Shown here piece by piece: positions 48,261 through 57,713 of a stretch of 64,000 nucleotides of DNA; position 1 is the stretch's first letter; the number at the start of each line of letters is the position of its first letter. The notes under the pieces were generated by a model. It was not told the DNA's origin, did not search any database, and worked only from the letters and a program-made list of their open reading frames with translations. The translations under genes were made by a program, and so were the position numbers. The stretch spans positions 106,033 to 170,032 of the forward strand of contig JAWLBA010000003.1 in NCBI GenBank assembly GCA_041395165.1, given 5' to 3'. This stretch comes from JAIBCM01 sp041395165. Lineage in GTDB: Bacteria; Verrucomicrobiota; Verrucomicrobiia; JADLBR01; JAIBCM01.

Positions 48261-48953
48261 TTATTGCTTGCGAGTATAAGTTATTTCCATCGTCTTATTG
48301 TTGTCCGTCTTGCGAAGATCATACATTTCAAAAGTATGTTGATCGTTGCTGATAATGCGAATGACTTGTTTCACCGGCAGATCTTTTTCTCCTGTCATCG
48401 GACAATCCATCGTACTGGTAAACGTCAACACCTTACCCTCTTCTCCCGCAGTTCCTTCGCTGGTAAAAATGGCTGTGCTCATTTCGTCAATCCATACACT
48501 TTGATATTTTTGATTCATATTATCATAACCCGCCAGACTCATGCCATGAAACGGTTTTCCCATCATTTCTCCATCAAAATTCTCCTGCACAAAACGACCA
48601 CCCATAATCCACATCGCTTTCGCAGTGCCCTTTGAAATTTGCGGAGCGGCTTCAGGATTCATCCAACATTTCGTCTCCACTTCCCAGTCGCCAATCAAAG
48701 GCTCTAAAACTTTATGCCCTTCACCAGGCTTCCCCATCTCCTCGGCTTTCTGCATCATCTCTTCCATTTTCGAATCCATCTTCGCCATATTCGTTTCACC
48801 TTGATGCGACGATTCCATACTCATTGCATTGGTCTCACCCTGATTCGCACTCATATCGACTGCGTTCGTTTCTCCCTCACCTTGAGCTAAAGGCGCTAAA
48901 GATAAAGCCGCCACAATTAAAGTAGAACAAACGTAGAACTTAGTATTTTTCAT
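48261..48953 (-). CDS. Exported DUF1579 protein
   Basis: The 230-residue protein has a signal peptide (about 1-25, STLIVAALSLAPLAQGEG), a low-complexity stretch in which QGETNAM-like units recur (residues 26-56), a Met/Glu-rich segment (KMEEMMQKAEEMGKPGEGHK) and a DUF1579 domain (about 75-230) with LEPLIGDWEVETKCWMNPEA, IMGGRFVQENFDGEMMGKPF and SVWIDEMSTAIFTSEG. The domain resembles lipocalin-like beta-barrels, with no known function. A strong terminator follows. Intact. Confidence 0.8.
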   Translation of the reverse strand: MKNTKFYVCSTLIVAALSLAPLAQGEGETNAVDMSANQGETNAMSMESSHQGETNMAKMDSKMEEMMQKAEEMGKPGEGHKVLEPLIGDWEVETKCWMNPEAAPQISKGTAKAMWIMGGRFVQENFDGEMMGKPFHGMSLAGYDNMNQKYQSVWIDEMSTAIFTSEGTAGEEGKVLTFTSTMDCPMTGEKDLPVKQVIRIISNDQHTFEMYDLRKTDNNKTMEITYTRKQ

Positions 48954-49372
48954 AGTTTTCCTTGTTTTTCTGGGTTAATCATAGAGTTATTAAACAATGA
49001 AGGAAATTTTAGCTAACAAATATTAACTCGCAAGGCTTTTTACCTTTTAACAAAATAAAAGCTGCCACCACAAACCTTCACAATTTCAAAAAAATTCGTA
49101 AGCTATTTCATCATGAAAAAATTGCAACGCATTCATCACACTCAAAATCAAAGAAGGTAAACCGCACCACAATAAAAAAACTTTAAAAGATGTTAAATCC
49201 CATGCTTTATTCCTTCCCCTTAATGCCAACCTTCGCAAAAACACTGTAAAATTCGAACCGCAGTTAAGGTTCACTTGCTAAGCCCGATAAAATGAACTTA
49301 ATCTATACCAATTCTTGATCACAGATAATGCTTTGCTTTTTAACACTACTGTGACCTTATATCATAAATCTT
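48954..49372. other. Intergenic region with a duplicated fragment of the pirin 5' end
   Basis: No convincing gene is seen. The 20 bases at 49121-49140 (ATTGCAACGCATTCATCACA) are identical to those at the start of the pirin gene (54179-54198). Here an ATG followed by six A keeps the frame open as MKKLQRIHHTQNQRR, which ends after 15 codons. The rest of the region does not resemble pirin. It may be the remnant of a partial duplication. Confidence 0.55.
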
Positions 49373-51880
49373 TTAATCTAAAAATATTTTCCCAGCAGAT
49401 CCATCCACACGAACTCGTTGACCATTTTTCAATCGACTTAAACATTGTTTGACTGACATCACAGCTGGAATACCCATTTCACGCGCCGTTACCGCACCAT
49501 GAGATAAAGGGCCACCGCTTTCGGCAATAACAGCTTTGGCACTGTAAAAGAGCGGTGTCCAAGTTGGATTCGTAGTGCGTGCTACTAAAATAGAACCTTT
49601 GGGAAATTTAGCAAAATCTTCCGCGCTTAATACAATAAAAATCATCCCCTCTGCTTGACCAGAGCTTCCTGGTAAGCCTGTGAGACAGTCTGTTTGAGAA
49701 AAAATCGATTCAGCTTTATTTTCGCCTAAAATCCATTCAGGTTTTCGCGCTTTATCAGCTAGATAAGCTGCTTTTTGTTGACGAATGGCCTCAGCAAATT
49801 CGCGCCGTTTTAAATCATTATCACAACAAACCAGTTCATTAATTTGCTTTAAATGTCCGAAAAAAATATCCATCGGTTCAGCCAAAATACCTTGAACAAC
49901 AAGTCGACGACCCAATTCTCGCAATCCTTTGCGTAAGGGCAAAGCTAATCGTGTTGTTTGATAATGTTCTAAATCATCCAGACTTGTGTAAATACGCGTT
50001 AACCTTAGTATTTCATAAAAGAAAAAATGGAGTTCTTGAGGCACGTGACGAAATAATTCTAATTCCATTTGCTGAGAGTTTACTTTTAATTCACGCTCCT
50101 TTTGCAAGGGCATTTGATCCAGAGGCGTTTGTAATATCAAACGAATGTTATCCAACACCACCCATGGCACCTCTAACCAAGTGGGATGATACATATCAAA
50201 ATCTATTTCGCGATGACCATGATCACGTAAAAATTTTTGAAATCGTCTTTGAAAATCGGGGAACTTTTCTAAATATTTTTTTTCAATCACTTCTTGTGAA
50301 TCCGATTCCTTTAATAAATCTTCTAACTCAGGAAGTGTTCGAATGAATTGCGCCATTTCAAATAATTCTCGATTAATAATACCCGTTTTGGTTTCACAAT
50401 AAGCCATGAGACCATCAAATAAACGATTCGAATCAGCTCCCGCCACCATTTGTATCAAGCGATACAAAAGATGGTGCAAGGTTGCGTGAGTAATGGAAAT
50501 CGCAATATTCGGTTGAAAATAATCTGCGCCTTGTTCGTTAACACTCAAAATAAAATTCCAAAGCTCCCACGTAGATTTATTTGCCAAAGGCTCCACCATG
50601 AATTCACCGATTTTAAGCAAATAATAATCTAGCTCGCGCGACCAAATCACAGGCAATTCTTGCACCCAACGAAACTCTTCTCGCAATTTTGGAGCGATAG
50701 CCTTGAGTTCTTCTAAGGAGCTCACAGTAAAGGGGGGATGCTTAAGATAGAGCTCTACCACATTTTGATTACCATAAATATAATGACCATGCATACCGAA
50801 CCATTTGCCATGACAAGGCGGAAAACCCATTAAATTAAATGAAAAACTTAAGGAACGATGAAAACCGCTTTCCACAAAATCCCAAGTTAAAGGAGTAATC
50901 ACATTAGGAAAACGTTCGGCGGATTCATCTCGTGTCCAACGCGCTGGAATAGTAGTGATGGGACGCGACTGAAGCAAATAAAGCTTCCCTCGAACAAAAC
51001 CCCATTCAATATCTTGCGGGAAACGATAACTTCGTTCGACTTGCTTCAACAATTCAGTCAACTCAATAAGTTGCGCTTCATTCAAACAAGGTTTTTTCGC
51101 CTCTGATTCAGATAAATGAATTTCTTTTGTGCCACCCGCCACTCCGATAATTTGAGTTGTTTTCTTAGCAATCAATGACCGACGCACAACACCATCCAAT
51201 TTACTGATTTCAAAATGATCTACTCCACTCTCGCCACTAACCACTGATTCACCCAACCCAAAATTAGCATCAACCACTATTTCCTGCAGATCGCCACTGA
51301 CAGGATTAATACTAAAGCCAACACCTGCAACTTCGCATGGAATCATTTGTTGCACCACCACCGACATCGAAGCCAGCAAATGATCAAAGTTGTGTTGCTG
51401 GCGATAAGCGATAGCTCGATCGTGCCAAAGCGAAATAAAACATGATTTGATACGGTCAAGGATCGGCTCGAGGCCCGTCACATTAAGATAAGTATCGTGC
51501 TGCCCAGCAAAAGCTGCGCTAGCTAGATCTTCCATGGTAGAAGAAGAACGAATAGAAAAAGCTTGATCGTTTGGAAACGCACCAAGACCTTCCCGCACTT
51601 CATCGACTAACCTTTTCGGTAAAGACAATTTCGCTAAAGCGCCTCGAAACCTTTCACTTTCTTCTTTGAGTTGCTGTGCATTATAAAAAGAAAAGTCATT
51701 GATCTGAGTTAAAAGATTGCGGTCTTGATTCACAAAATCGCGATAAGCTTGAGCTCTAATCACAAAACCAGGTGGCACCGAAAAACCGCGTTGAGTTAAA
51801 AGTGCTAAATTAGCTCCTTTACCTCCGCTATACTGCACAGATGCGGCTAAAGGATCCGTAAAGAAAAGAAGATAATTCAT
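49373..51880 (-). CDS. PEP-utilising dikinase, rifampicin-phosphotransferase-like
   Basis: The 835-residue protein has an N-terminal pyruvate,phosphate-dikinase ATP-binding domain (about 1-315; GGKGANLALLTQRGFSVPPG, FSIRSSSTMEDLASAAFAGQ, DIEWGFVRGKLYLLQSRPIT), a long central helical domain (about 330-740), and a C-terminal swivelling phosphohistidine domain with AESGGPLSHGAVTAREMGIP, His being the carrier. There is no PEP-binding TIM barrel, so it is not a true PEP synthase or PPDK. The three-part layout and length match rifampicin phosphotransferases and related enzymes that split ATP to phosphorylate a small molecule. It overlaps the PAP2 gene by 4 bp. The real substrate is unknown, and a lipid or polyol is possible. 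Confidence 0.75.
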   Translation of the reverse strand: MNYLLFFTDPLAASVQYSGGKGANLALLTQRGFSVPPGFVIRAQAYRDFVNQDRNLLTQINDFSFYNAQQLKEESERFRGALAKLSLPKRLVDEVREGLGAFPNDQAFSIRSSSTMEDLASAAFAGQHDTYLNVTGLEPILDRIKSCFISLWHDRAIAYRQQHNFDHLLASMSVVVQQMIPCEVAGVGFSINPVSGDLQEIVVDANFGLGESVVSGESGVDHFEISKLDGVVRRSLIAKKTTQIIGVAGGTKEIHLSESEAKKPCLNEAQLIELTELLKQVERSYRFPQDIEWGFVRGKLYLLQSRPITTIPARWTRDESAERFPNVITPLTWDFVESGFHRSLSFSFNLMGFPPCHGKWFGMHGHYIYGNQNVVELYLKHPPFTVSSLEELKAIAPKLREEFRWVQELPVIWSRELDYYLLKIGEFMVEPLANKSTWELWNFILSVNEQGADYFQPNIAISITHATLHHLLYRLIQMVAGADSNRLFDGLMAYCETKTGIINRELFEMAQFIRTLPELEDLLKESDSQEVIEKKYLEKFPDFQRRFQKFLRDHGHREIDFDMYHPTWLEVPWVVLDNIRLILQTPLDQMPLQKERELKVNSQQMELELFRHVPQELHFFFYEILRLTRIYTSLDDLEHYQTTRLALPLRKGLRELGRRLVVQGILAEPMDIFFGHLKQINELVCCDNDLKRREFAEAIRQQKAAYLADKARKPEWILGENKAESIFSQTDCLTGLPGSSGQAEGMIFIVLSAEDFAKFPKGSILVARTTNPTWTPLFYSAKAVIAESGGPLSHGAVTAREMGIPAVMSVKQCLSRLKNGQRVRVDGSAGKIFLD

Positions 51881-52743
51881 ATTCTTTTGGAACTAGTTTG
51901 ACAATGCATGAACCAAAACACTAAAGCGGTTAAAGCAAAACCGAAAATTAAATCTATAAAATAATGATAACGCAAATAAATGGTGGAAATCCAAAGACCC
52001 AAGCATGGCACCAAATAAAGCCAAAAACGCCAACGGCGATGACTCAAAACAAAAAAAAGAAGGTAACTCGAAACAGCACAATGCAAACTTGGCATACAGT
52101 CGACTCGATTCGTCCCACCAAGAACCACTCTGGTATTAAAATCAGCAATCAATCCACGCAATGGAACACTAAATTTCTTGGCGAGATATGGATCAAGATG
52201 TGGCCCCAGAGCTGGTACAAATAAATAACCAAGAAAACCAATGCCATAAATCGTAAAACAACCAATCCAAAATTTTTCCATTAAAACTAAATCTCTCTGA
52301 AAAAAATAATATACCCAGCTAATCACGAGATAAGGAAAGAAAAGCAAATAACAAAAACTAAAAAATTCTGTTAACCACGGATGAATAAACTGCTCCATCC
52401 ATAAACTGGCATTTCCGCCCAATATTAATTGATCAATCGTTTGAAGAAAAGCATCTCGTAAATGAGGGTTAATCACGGGCACTGCCGTTTTAAGCGTCAT
52501 ATAACTAACATTCATCGCCACGGGATAAAAGAAGAACCTCAACCGCCAGCGTGTTGACGTTTCTTTTTTCCAACACAAACTTATTAACGCAACATTAACG
52601 AATAGCATCCCCAAAAAAATGAGAGTATCACGCGCAAAAAATCCAACTTTATAAATAAGACTTATTGCCACAGTAATTAAAAATAATCCAAAAACAATTT
52701 CGTGAGATAGCAAACACGGCTCATTAGTTTTATTCATAAACAA
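51877..52743 (-). CDS. PAP2-family membrane protein (inositol-phosphotransferase/phosphatase-like)
   Basis: This 288-residue protein has about six to eight membrane helices and the PAP2 motifs GGTNRVDCMPSLHCAVSSYL (Ser-x2-His type) and IYLRYHYFIDLIFGFA (Arg and the second catalytic His/Asp). Long loops with PALGPHLDPY match the subgroup related to fungal Aur1-type inositol phosphorylceramide synthases. It should cleave or transfer a phospho-head group on a lipid. It overlaps the dikinase gene by 4 bp and the acyltransferase gene by 14 bp, so the three genes form one operon. Confidence 0.8.
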   Translation of the reverse strand: MFMNKTNEPCLLSHEIVFGLFLITVAISLIYKVGFFARDTLIFLGMLFVNVALISLCWKKETSTRWRLRFFFYPVAMNVSYMTLKTAVPVINPHLRDAFLQTIDQLILGGNASLWMEQFIHPWLTEFFSFCYLLFFPYLVISWVYYFFQRDLVLMEKFWIGCFTIYGIGFLGYLFVPALGPHLDPYLAKKFSVPLRGLIADFNTRVVLGGTNRVDCMPSLHCAVSSYLLFFVLSHRRWRFWLYLVPCLGLWISTIYLRYHYFIDLIFGFALTALVFWFMHCQTSSKRI

Positions 52744-53942
52744 GTTCTTCTAAAATTAACTGCTTAAATGCTAAAATTTGAGGCCTTAATTCAGCATAAC
52801 GAAATGCGTTAAAAACCGAGACGACTAGTTTTTTAACTCGATCAAACAATTGAAGACCAAACCAGGTAATTACGCCATAAAGGATTACCCAAATCCAATG
52901 AAAAGTCATGATGATAATAACACTCAAGACGACAATCCAAATCAAAAATAAAGGCATCCCTACAAAAAATGCGCCACAAAGAAATCACGTTACGTTCATT
53001 AGGAAACTTTCTCCCAGCCCAAGCTGCTAAGAAAAATGGTAAAAAATTAATAGCGATTGCTACCAATACTAATGGACCAAAACAAAACAAAGCCAGCAAA
53101 TCAATCCAGAACGATTTTAGCGGATAAAGCGGCACACCTTGATAATAAAATAATTTTCGCTTCGCTAGTTCCGGTTCAAGTTCTCTAAAACCTTTTATCA
53201 ACTTCTGGGGCACCGACTTTTCTAGTGACTTAAGCCTTTGAAAATAAGAATGCTTTGTTCCTAATACAGCTATACTTGCAATTCGTTCAATCATTTCCAT
53301 CTCACTTAGTGTATTAACATCAATACCAACTTTTTCTAAAGCCAAGTTAATACGACGTTTTAATTCTTTAACTCGTTCCTTAGAACTTTCCATTTTATCA
53401 AGATCAATCGAAATCGCTTCCCCAACCACTACCTCTACTTGACTGCGAAAAGTCCATGCGGATTGATAATGAATACCTAATGGAATCACTTGAACTAGAC
53501 TGACTTTTAACCAAATGTTCATTAAGCAATCGGGCAGCTCCACTCTTAAAGGTAAATGCTTGGGGCCTAAACTTTCCGTCCCTTCTGGAAAAAATAAAAA
53601 GCTCGCCACCGCTTTGTAATAAATCAAGACACTGCTACGGAAAATACTGCTGCGCGTTAATTTTATGAGCATGCTTTTCTTTAAAACGATCTTTATCCCG
53701 AACAACTTCAATTCCTTTAAAAAATAGTCTTCCTAATAAATTACGACGTAATTGAGTCGAAATCATAAATACGGCGTTGGGTCTAACCTGATGGTAAATA
53801 AAACCATCCACTGCCCCATTGCGATGCATCCTAAACAAAATATGGGCTCAAACTTTGTTGGTAAACGTTCCGGATACAAAATCGTAACACGAGAAAATAA
53901 ACCGTTACAAAAACGATGAAAAAAGTAATACCAAAGCTTCAT
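52730..53942 (-). CDS. Lysophospholipid/glycerolphosphate acyltransferase (PlsC-like; frameshifted)
   Basis: From ATG 53942 (MKLWYYFFHRFCNGLFSRVT), fragments in different frames follow in order: HRNGAVDGFIYHQVRPNAVF (acyltransferase His/Asp region), GRLFFKGIEVVRDKDRFKEK, LFFPEGTESLGPKHLPLR (the FPEGT glycerol-phosphate motif), PLGIHYQSAWTFRSQVEVVV, and after about residue 220 two hydrophobic segments (LLALFCFGPLVLVAIAINFL), ending in the frame LAFKQLILEELVYE. At least three indels (near 53820, 53640 and 52960) break it. It should acylate a lysolipid or glycerol-phosphate at the membrane. First gene of the lipid operon; overlaps PAP2 by 14 bp. Confidence 0.8.
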
Positions 53943-54172
53943 TATGGTCGCTGATTTTACAGATAAGAGCATCAAAATTTGCAACGATTATCATAACTAG
54001 CAAATGTATTAAAATAGTCAGTGATATTTTAATTATCTATACACGAGCCTCTACTTTGCTCTGGACCAATGAGCCTTTTTCGCACATTTTACCTCATGAA
54101 GATTAGGCTCAATAAATCGACTCGACTGGACTTAATCAAAAATAATCATAAGTTAAATACCTTTAAAAAATC

Positions 54173-55037
54173 ATGAAAATTGCAACGCATTCATCACAGT
54201 TCCGACATGCATTGGGTGGGCAACGGATTTCCTGTTCGATCCGTATTCACTTACAACGATCTTGGTCAAGAACTTAGTCCCTTTTTACTTCTTGATTACG
54301 CCGCCCCTTACCAATTTTCATCAGGCCACGAACGGCGAGGCGTGGGTGCGCATCCGCACAAAGGATTTGAAACAGTCACCATCGTTTATCAAGGCGAGTT
54401 AGAACATCGCGACTCAAGTGGCGGGGGCGGAAAAATTGGCCCGGGCGACGTACAATGGATGACTGCGGGTCATGGCATCATCCACGAAGAGTTTCATTCT
54501 CAAGCATTCATAGAAAGTGGCGGCCTTTTTCAAGTAATTCAGCTCTGGGTCAACTTGCGCGCAAAAGACAAAAACGCCAAACCCGGTTATCAAACTTTAT
54601 TAAAAGATCAAATTCCAACCCTTCCTCTTCCCAACCAAGCCGGAACAGTTCGCATCATTGCGGGAGAATTTTCTGGGAAAAAAGGACTCGCCAAAACTTT
54701 TTCTCCCATCAATCTATGGGATATCAGTCTTCACGCCGATCAATCCGCAGAATTTCCTATCCCTAACAATCACACCACAGCCTTTCTCGTGTTAAACGGC
54801 CAAGTCGAAATCAATAACGAAAAAACTATCGCTAAAGAAGGTGATTTAGCAATCTTCGAATCGCAAGGAGCCGGCATTTTTCTCAAAGCCAATACCGATG
54901 CTCATCTCCTAATCATGAGCGGCGAACCATTTCATGAACCCATCGTAGGTCACGGCCCTTTTGTCATGAATAGCCGCGCCGAAATACAACAAGCTTTTGA
55001 AGATTTTCAATCCGGAGGCATGGGCAAAATGGATTAA
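54173..55037 (+). CDS. Pirin-family cupin protein (YhhW-like)
   Basis: The open frame from TTG 54180 has 285 residues with the bicupin pattern. The metal-site histidines are in GVGAHPHKGFETVTIVYQGE and WMTAGHGIIHEEFHS, with LEHRDSSGGGGKIGPGDVQW between. An ATG at 54173 would give MK, but the A run holds four instead of six bases, so it is out of frame. The matching sequence at 49115-49140 shows six A and an open frame, so a two-base homopolymer loss or a TTG start are both possible. Some pirins oxidise quercetin; others bind regulators. Function here is undetermined. Confidence 0.85.
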
Positions 55038-55048
55038 TTTTCTCCCAA

Positions 55049-55723
55049 TCAACTCGCAGGCCAAATGTGAATCGCCCGACGCTGCAACGCATAAACCATC
55101 ACCAGAACAACAAAAGAAAAAATCAGTAAAAGTAATGACGTCTGATTCGCTGCCGCGTAATCTAACGATTGCACTTCGTCATAAATCGAAATCGACACCG
55201 TACGTGTCACTCCGGGAATATTACCACCGATCATTAACACCACCCCAAACTCACCCATCGTATGCACAAAACTCAACACCATCCCCGCTAAAACTCCTGG
55301 CCGAGCCAAAGGCAACGCCACTCGAAAAAAAGTGTGAAACGGCCCCGCGCCCAAACACCATGCCGACTCCAAAACTCTCCGATTCACTCCCGCAAAACCA
55401 CTAATAAAAGGCTGCACCGCAAATGGTAAACTGTAAAAAACAGATGCCACCAGCAACCCTTGAAAAGTAAAAGGCAATCGACAACCAAAAACCCATTCAT
55501 ACCATCGACCCAACGGACTCATTGGCCCAATCGCCATCAACACATAAAATCCCAAAACCGTAGGCGGCAACACAATCGGTAACGCCACCATCGCCTCAAC
55601 AAAAAATTTCCCGCGCCACCGCGTATTGACTAACCAGTAAGCCAAAGGCAAACCTAACAACATCAAAATAAAAGTCGTGCACGCAGAAAGTCGCACACTT
55701 AAACCAATAGCTACCCAATCCAT
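55049..55723 (-). CDS. modB: Molybdate ABC transporter permease
   Basis: This 224-residue protein has five membrane helices and the EAA-like loop FRVALPLARPGVLAGMVLSF, followed by VHTMGEFGVVLMIGGNIPGV, typical of ModB. It forms the membrane channel for molybdate import. It follows modA after 2 bp. The ATPase gene modC is not adjacent: the next gene is a pirin on the other strand. The C-terminal helix ends YALQRRAIHIWPAS. Intact. Confidence 0.92.
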   Translation of the reverse strand: MDWVAIGLSVRLSACTTFILMLLGLPLAYWLVNTRWRGKFFVEAMVALPIVLPPTVLGFYVLMAIGPMSPLGRWYEWVFGCRLPFTFQGLLVASVFYSLPFAVQPFISGFAGVNRRVLESAWCLGAGPFHTFFRVALPLARPGVLAGMVLSFVHTMGEFGVVLMIGGNIPGVTRTVSISIYDEVQSLDYAAANQTSLLLLIFSFVVLVMVYALQRRAIHIWPAS

Positions 55724-55725
55724 AC

Positions 55726-56487
55726 TTATTTTTTCGGCAAGAAAAACCCGTAGTGTTTCAGCACCTCACGACCGTGTTCACCCAACACAAAATCTCGAAA
55801 AGTGCGACAAGCGCCAGCATTTTTTGTCGTTTTCAAAATCATTCCCCCTTGCTCCATTTTCGGATAAACCCCCAAAGGAATTTCCCAATAATGCCCCGCA
55901 TCGCGCATCGGCGGCGCAATTACTAAAGATCACGCAATGATCCCAATGTCAGCCGCCCCGCCTTGAACAAATTGTGCCGTCTGCGCAATATTTTCCCCAT
56001 AAACCAACTTCGACTTCACCGCATCATAAACCTTTAACGATTCCATCGCCGCCACAGCCGCCACGCCATAAGGAGCATGTTTCGGATTGGCAATCGCCAC
56101 CTTTTTCACAATCGGTTCCAAAAGCGAACGCATCCGTAATTGCTCAACCGCAACAGGAGACGTTGTCGGAATCCACACCACTAACCGACCCACAGCATAA
56201 AGAAACACATTCGAATCCAAAGCAAACCCCGCTGCCACTAACTTGCGCGGATAATTCACATCCGCAGAAAAATAAAGATCAAACGGCGCCTGATTTTGTA
56301 ACTGCGCAAAAAAATTACCAGACGAACCATATGTCACGCTCACTTTAATCTCAGAATGTTTGATTTGAAACTCGCCTACCAACTTATCCAAAGCAAATTT
56401 TAGATCCGAAGCAGCCGCAATTTTTATCTCTGCTGCCGGCAAATTCGCCACAGTCAAACACAACAAAAAGAAAACCAATTTTTTCAT
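55726..56487 (-). CDS. modA: Molybdate-binding periplasmic protein, with an in-frame TGA
   Basis: From ATG 56487 the signal peptide MKKLVFFLLCLTVANLPAAE is followed by the ModA pattern AASDLKFALDKLVGEFQ, KVSVTYGSSGNFFAQLQNQA and PFDLYFSADVNYPRKLVAAG. The frame then meets a TGA at 55930-55932 (GAADIGIIA-stop-SLVIAPPMRD) and continues open to PKK at 55726 with family-like residues KMEQGGMILKTTKNAGACRT. A single base change (TGA from TTA) would restore the usual small-residue/Leu-Ser sequence. So it is either a nonsense mutation, a sequence error or readthrough; I treat it as one gene. Confidence 0.85.
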
Positions 56488-56492
56488 ATATT

Positions 56493-57573
56493 TCAATTGA
56501 TAAACTCCCCCGTCTCCCGCGCATCATAACCGGGCAATTCACTCATCAATCGCCGATAATCGCGACTACGCAAAAGACGAATTAACGCCAAAACTCGCGC
56601 ATCACGCACTAACGAATTCTCAAAACAAAAATCCAACATTTCCGTGCGAACCGGTAAAAAATGGAGACCCGCCTCCTCTGCTGCAAGTTGCACACACACA
56701 CCGGCATCAGCCCAACCACTTCGAACCGCTTCCACCACAGCGCCATGACTGCGCACCGTTCGCCCCGAAACATTTTTCCCGCCACACAACTCATCGAAAC
56801 ATTCTCGCGCGGCAGAACCCGTTTCGCGCAAAGCCCATCGTCGCACTGTTTCACGACCGCGCGACAGCACGCACCCGATTATGAGTCACTAGTCCTCTTG
56901 CCAACGCACCGCGCGCACATTGAAAATTTTCGCCAAGTCGATCACGAACCGTTTCCTCATTTCGATCCGGCTGCTCCCGAGTCGAACGATGCAACCCTGC
57001 CACATGAACCAACCCACGCTTCAATAAATCCAACGCCTCACTGCCACCGCGCGAAAAAATAATCAAACGAAACCCACTCGCTCGCGCATATTCGGAGGCC
57101 AATAAACCCGCCGCAGGATCGCAACAAGCCATGACCAACGTTTTTTCTCGCTCCGACTTCTTCGTTGCATGTTCCACACCCTCATACCATACCCCATCAT
57201 GCGGAATGCTGTTGCAAGAAAGCTCTTCCACCGGATAAAGCAAATGACGCCCACTTACCTCCGCCTCCCAATAACGAGATGCCTCGCCCCTTGGCATCCA
57301 AGCCCAATGCGATAAAGAACTGATTGTTTCCCGATCAACTCCTCCAAATAACTCTTCCACAGAACATTCTAATGCTCGCGCTAAAGCCAAAGCAGTCGTC
57401 ACCGAAGGTGTTAACCTTCCTCCCTCAATCGCGCTAATCGTGGTTCGAGCCACTCCGGAACGATTCGCCAACATCATTTGCGACCACCCCTTCACCGCCC
57501 GCCGCAACACCACAAAAGATGACGACACAGAAAAAGATTGAGAACGAGATTTTGAAGATTTAATGACTGACAT
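56493..57573 (-). CDS. HTH regulator with PBP-like ligand domain, molybdate-type (frameshifted)
   Basis: Residues about 20-75 (counting from ATG 57573) form an XRE-type helix-turn-helix, RRAVKGWSQMMLANRSGVAR, then TTISAIEGGRLTPSV. The rest is a PBP_like domain, with ASEYARASGFRLIIFSRGGS in one frame and, after a one-base frameshift near 56851-56870, ETVRRWALRETGSAARECFD and ADAGVCVQLAAEEAGLHFLP. Such HTH/PBP fusions sense molybdate-related ligands and control mod genes; here modA follows within 6 bp. An upstream in-frame start at 57609 would place the operators inside the gene, so 57573 is preferred. Confidence 0.8.
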
Positions 57574-57578
57574 TAAAC

Positions 57579-57609
57579 TGTCATTATATGACATTATTAT
57601 GTCAGTCAA
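57579..57609 (-). promoter_or_regulatory. Promoter with two nested inverted-repeat operators
   Basis: On the minus strand TTGACT (57604-57609) and TATAAT (57583-57588) form a promoter with a short 15-bp spacer. Within it lie two overlapping perfect inverted repeats: TGACAT-TATT-ATGTCA (57589-57604) and TGTCAT-TAT-ATGACA (57579-57593). They fit operator sites for the HTH regulator that starts at 57573. Transcription would begin very close to that start codon, so the mRNA may be leaderless. Confidence 0.6.
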
Positions 57610-57713
57610 AACTTTTTATCAAATACAACAACTTTTTAAACCTCTAGCGCCTTAATCAAAGCTCTCGTATAATTTCTTCTTTTAAGAAAAAGAGTATTAT
57701 TTTAATTTTTAAC

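Noticed and set aside
49086..49274. 62-codon minus-strand ORF in the DUF1579-dikinase gap
   Set aside because: No domain or ribosome site is seen, and it overlaps the duplicated pirin-start fragment on the other strand.
55930..55932. modA TGA as selenocysteine
   Set aside because: The position is not a redox site in ModA and no SECIS-like hairpin is evident just downstream; mutation or error is simpler.
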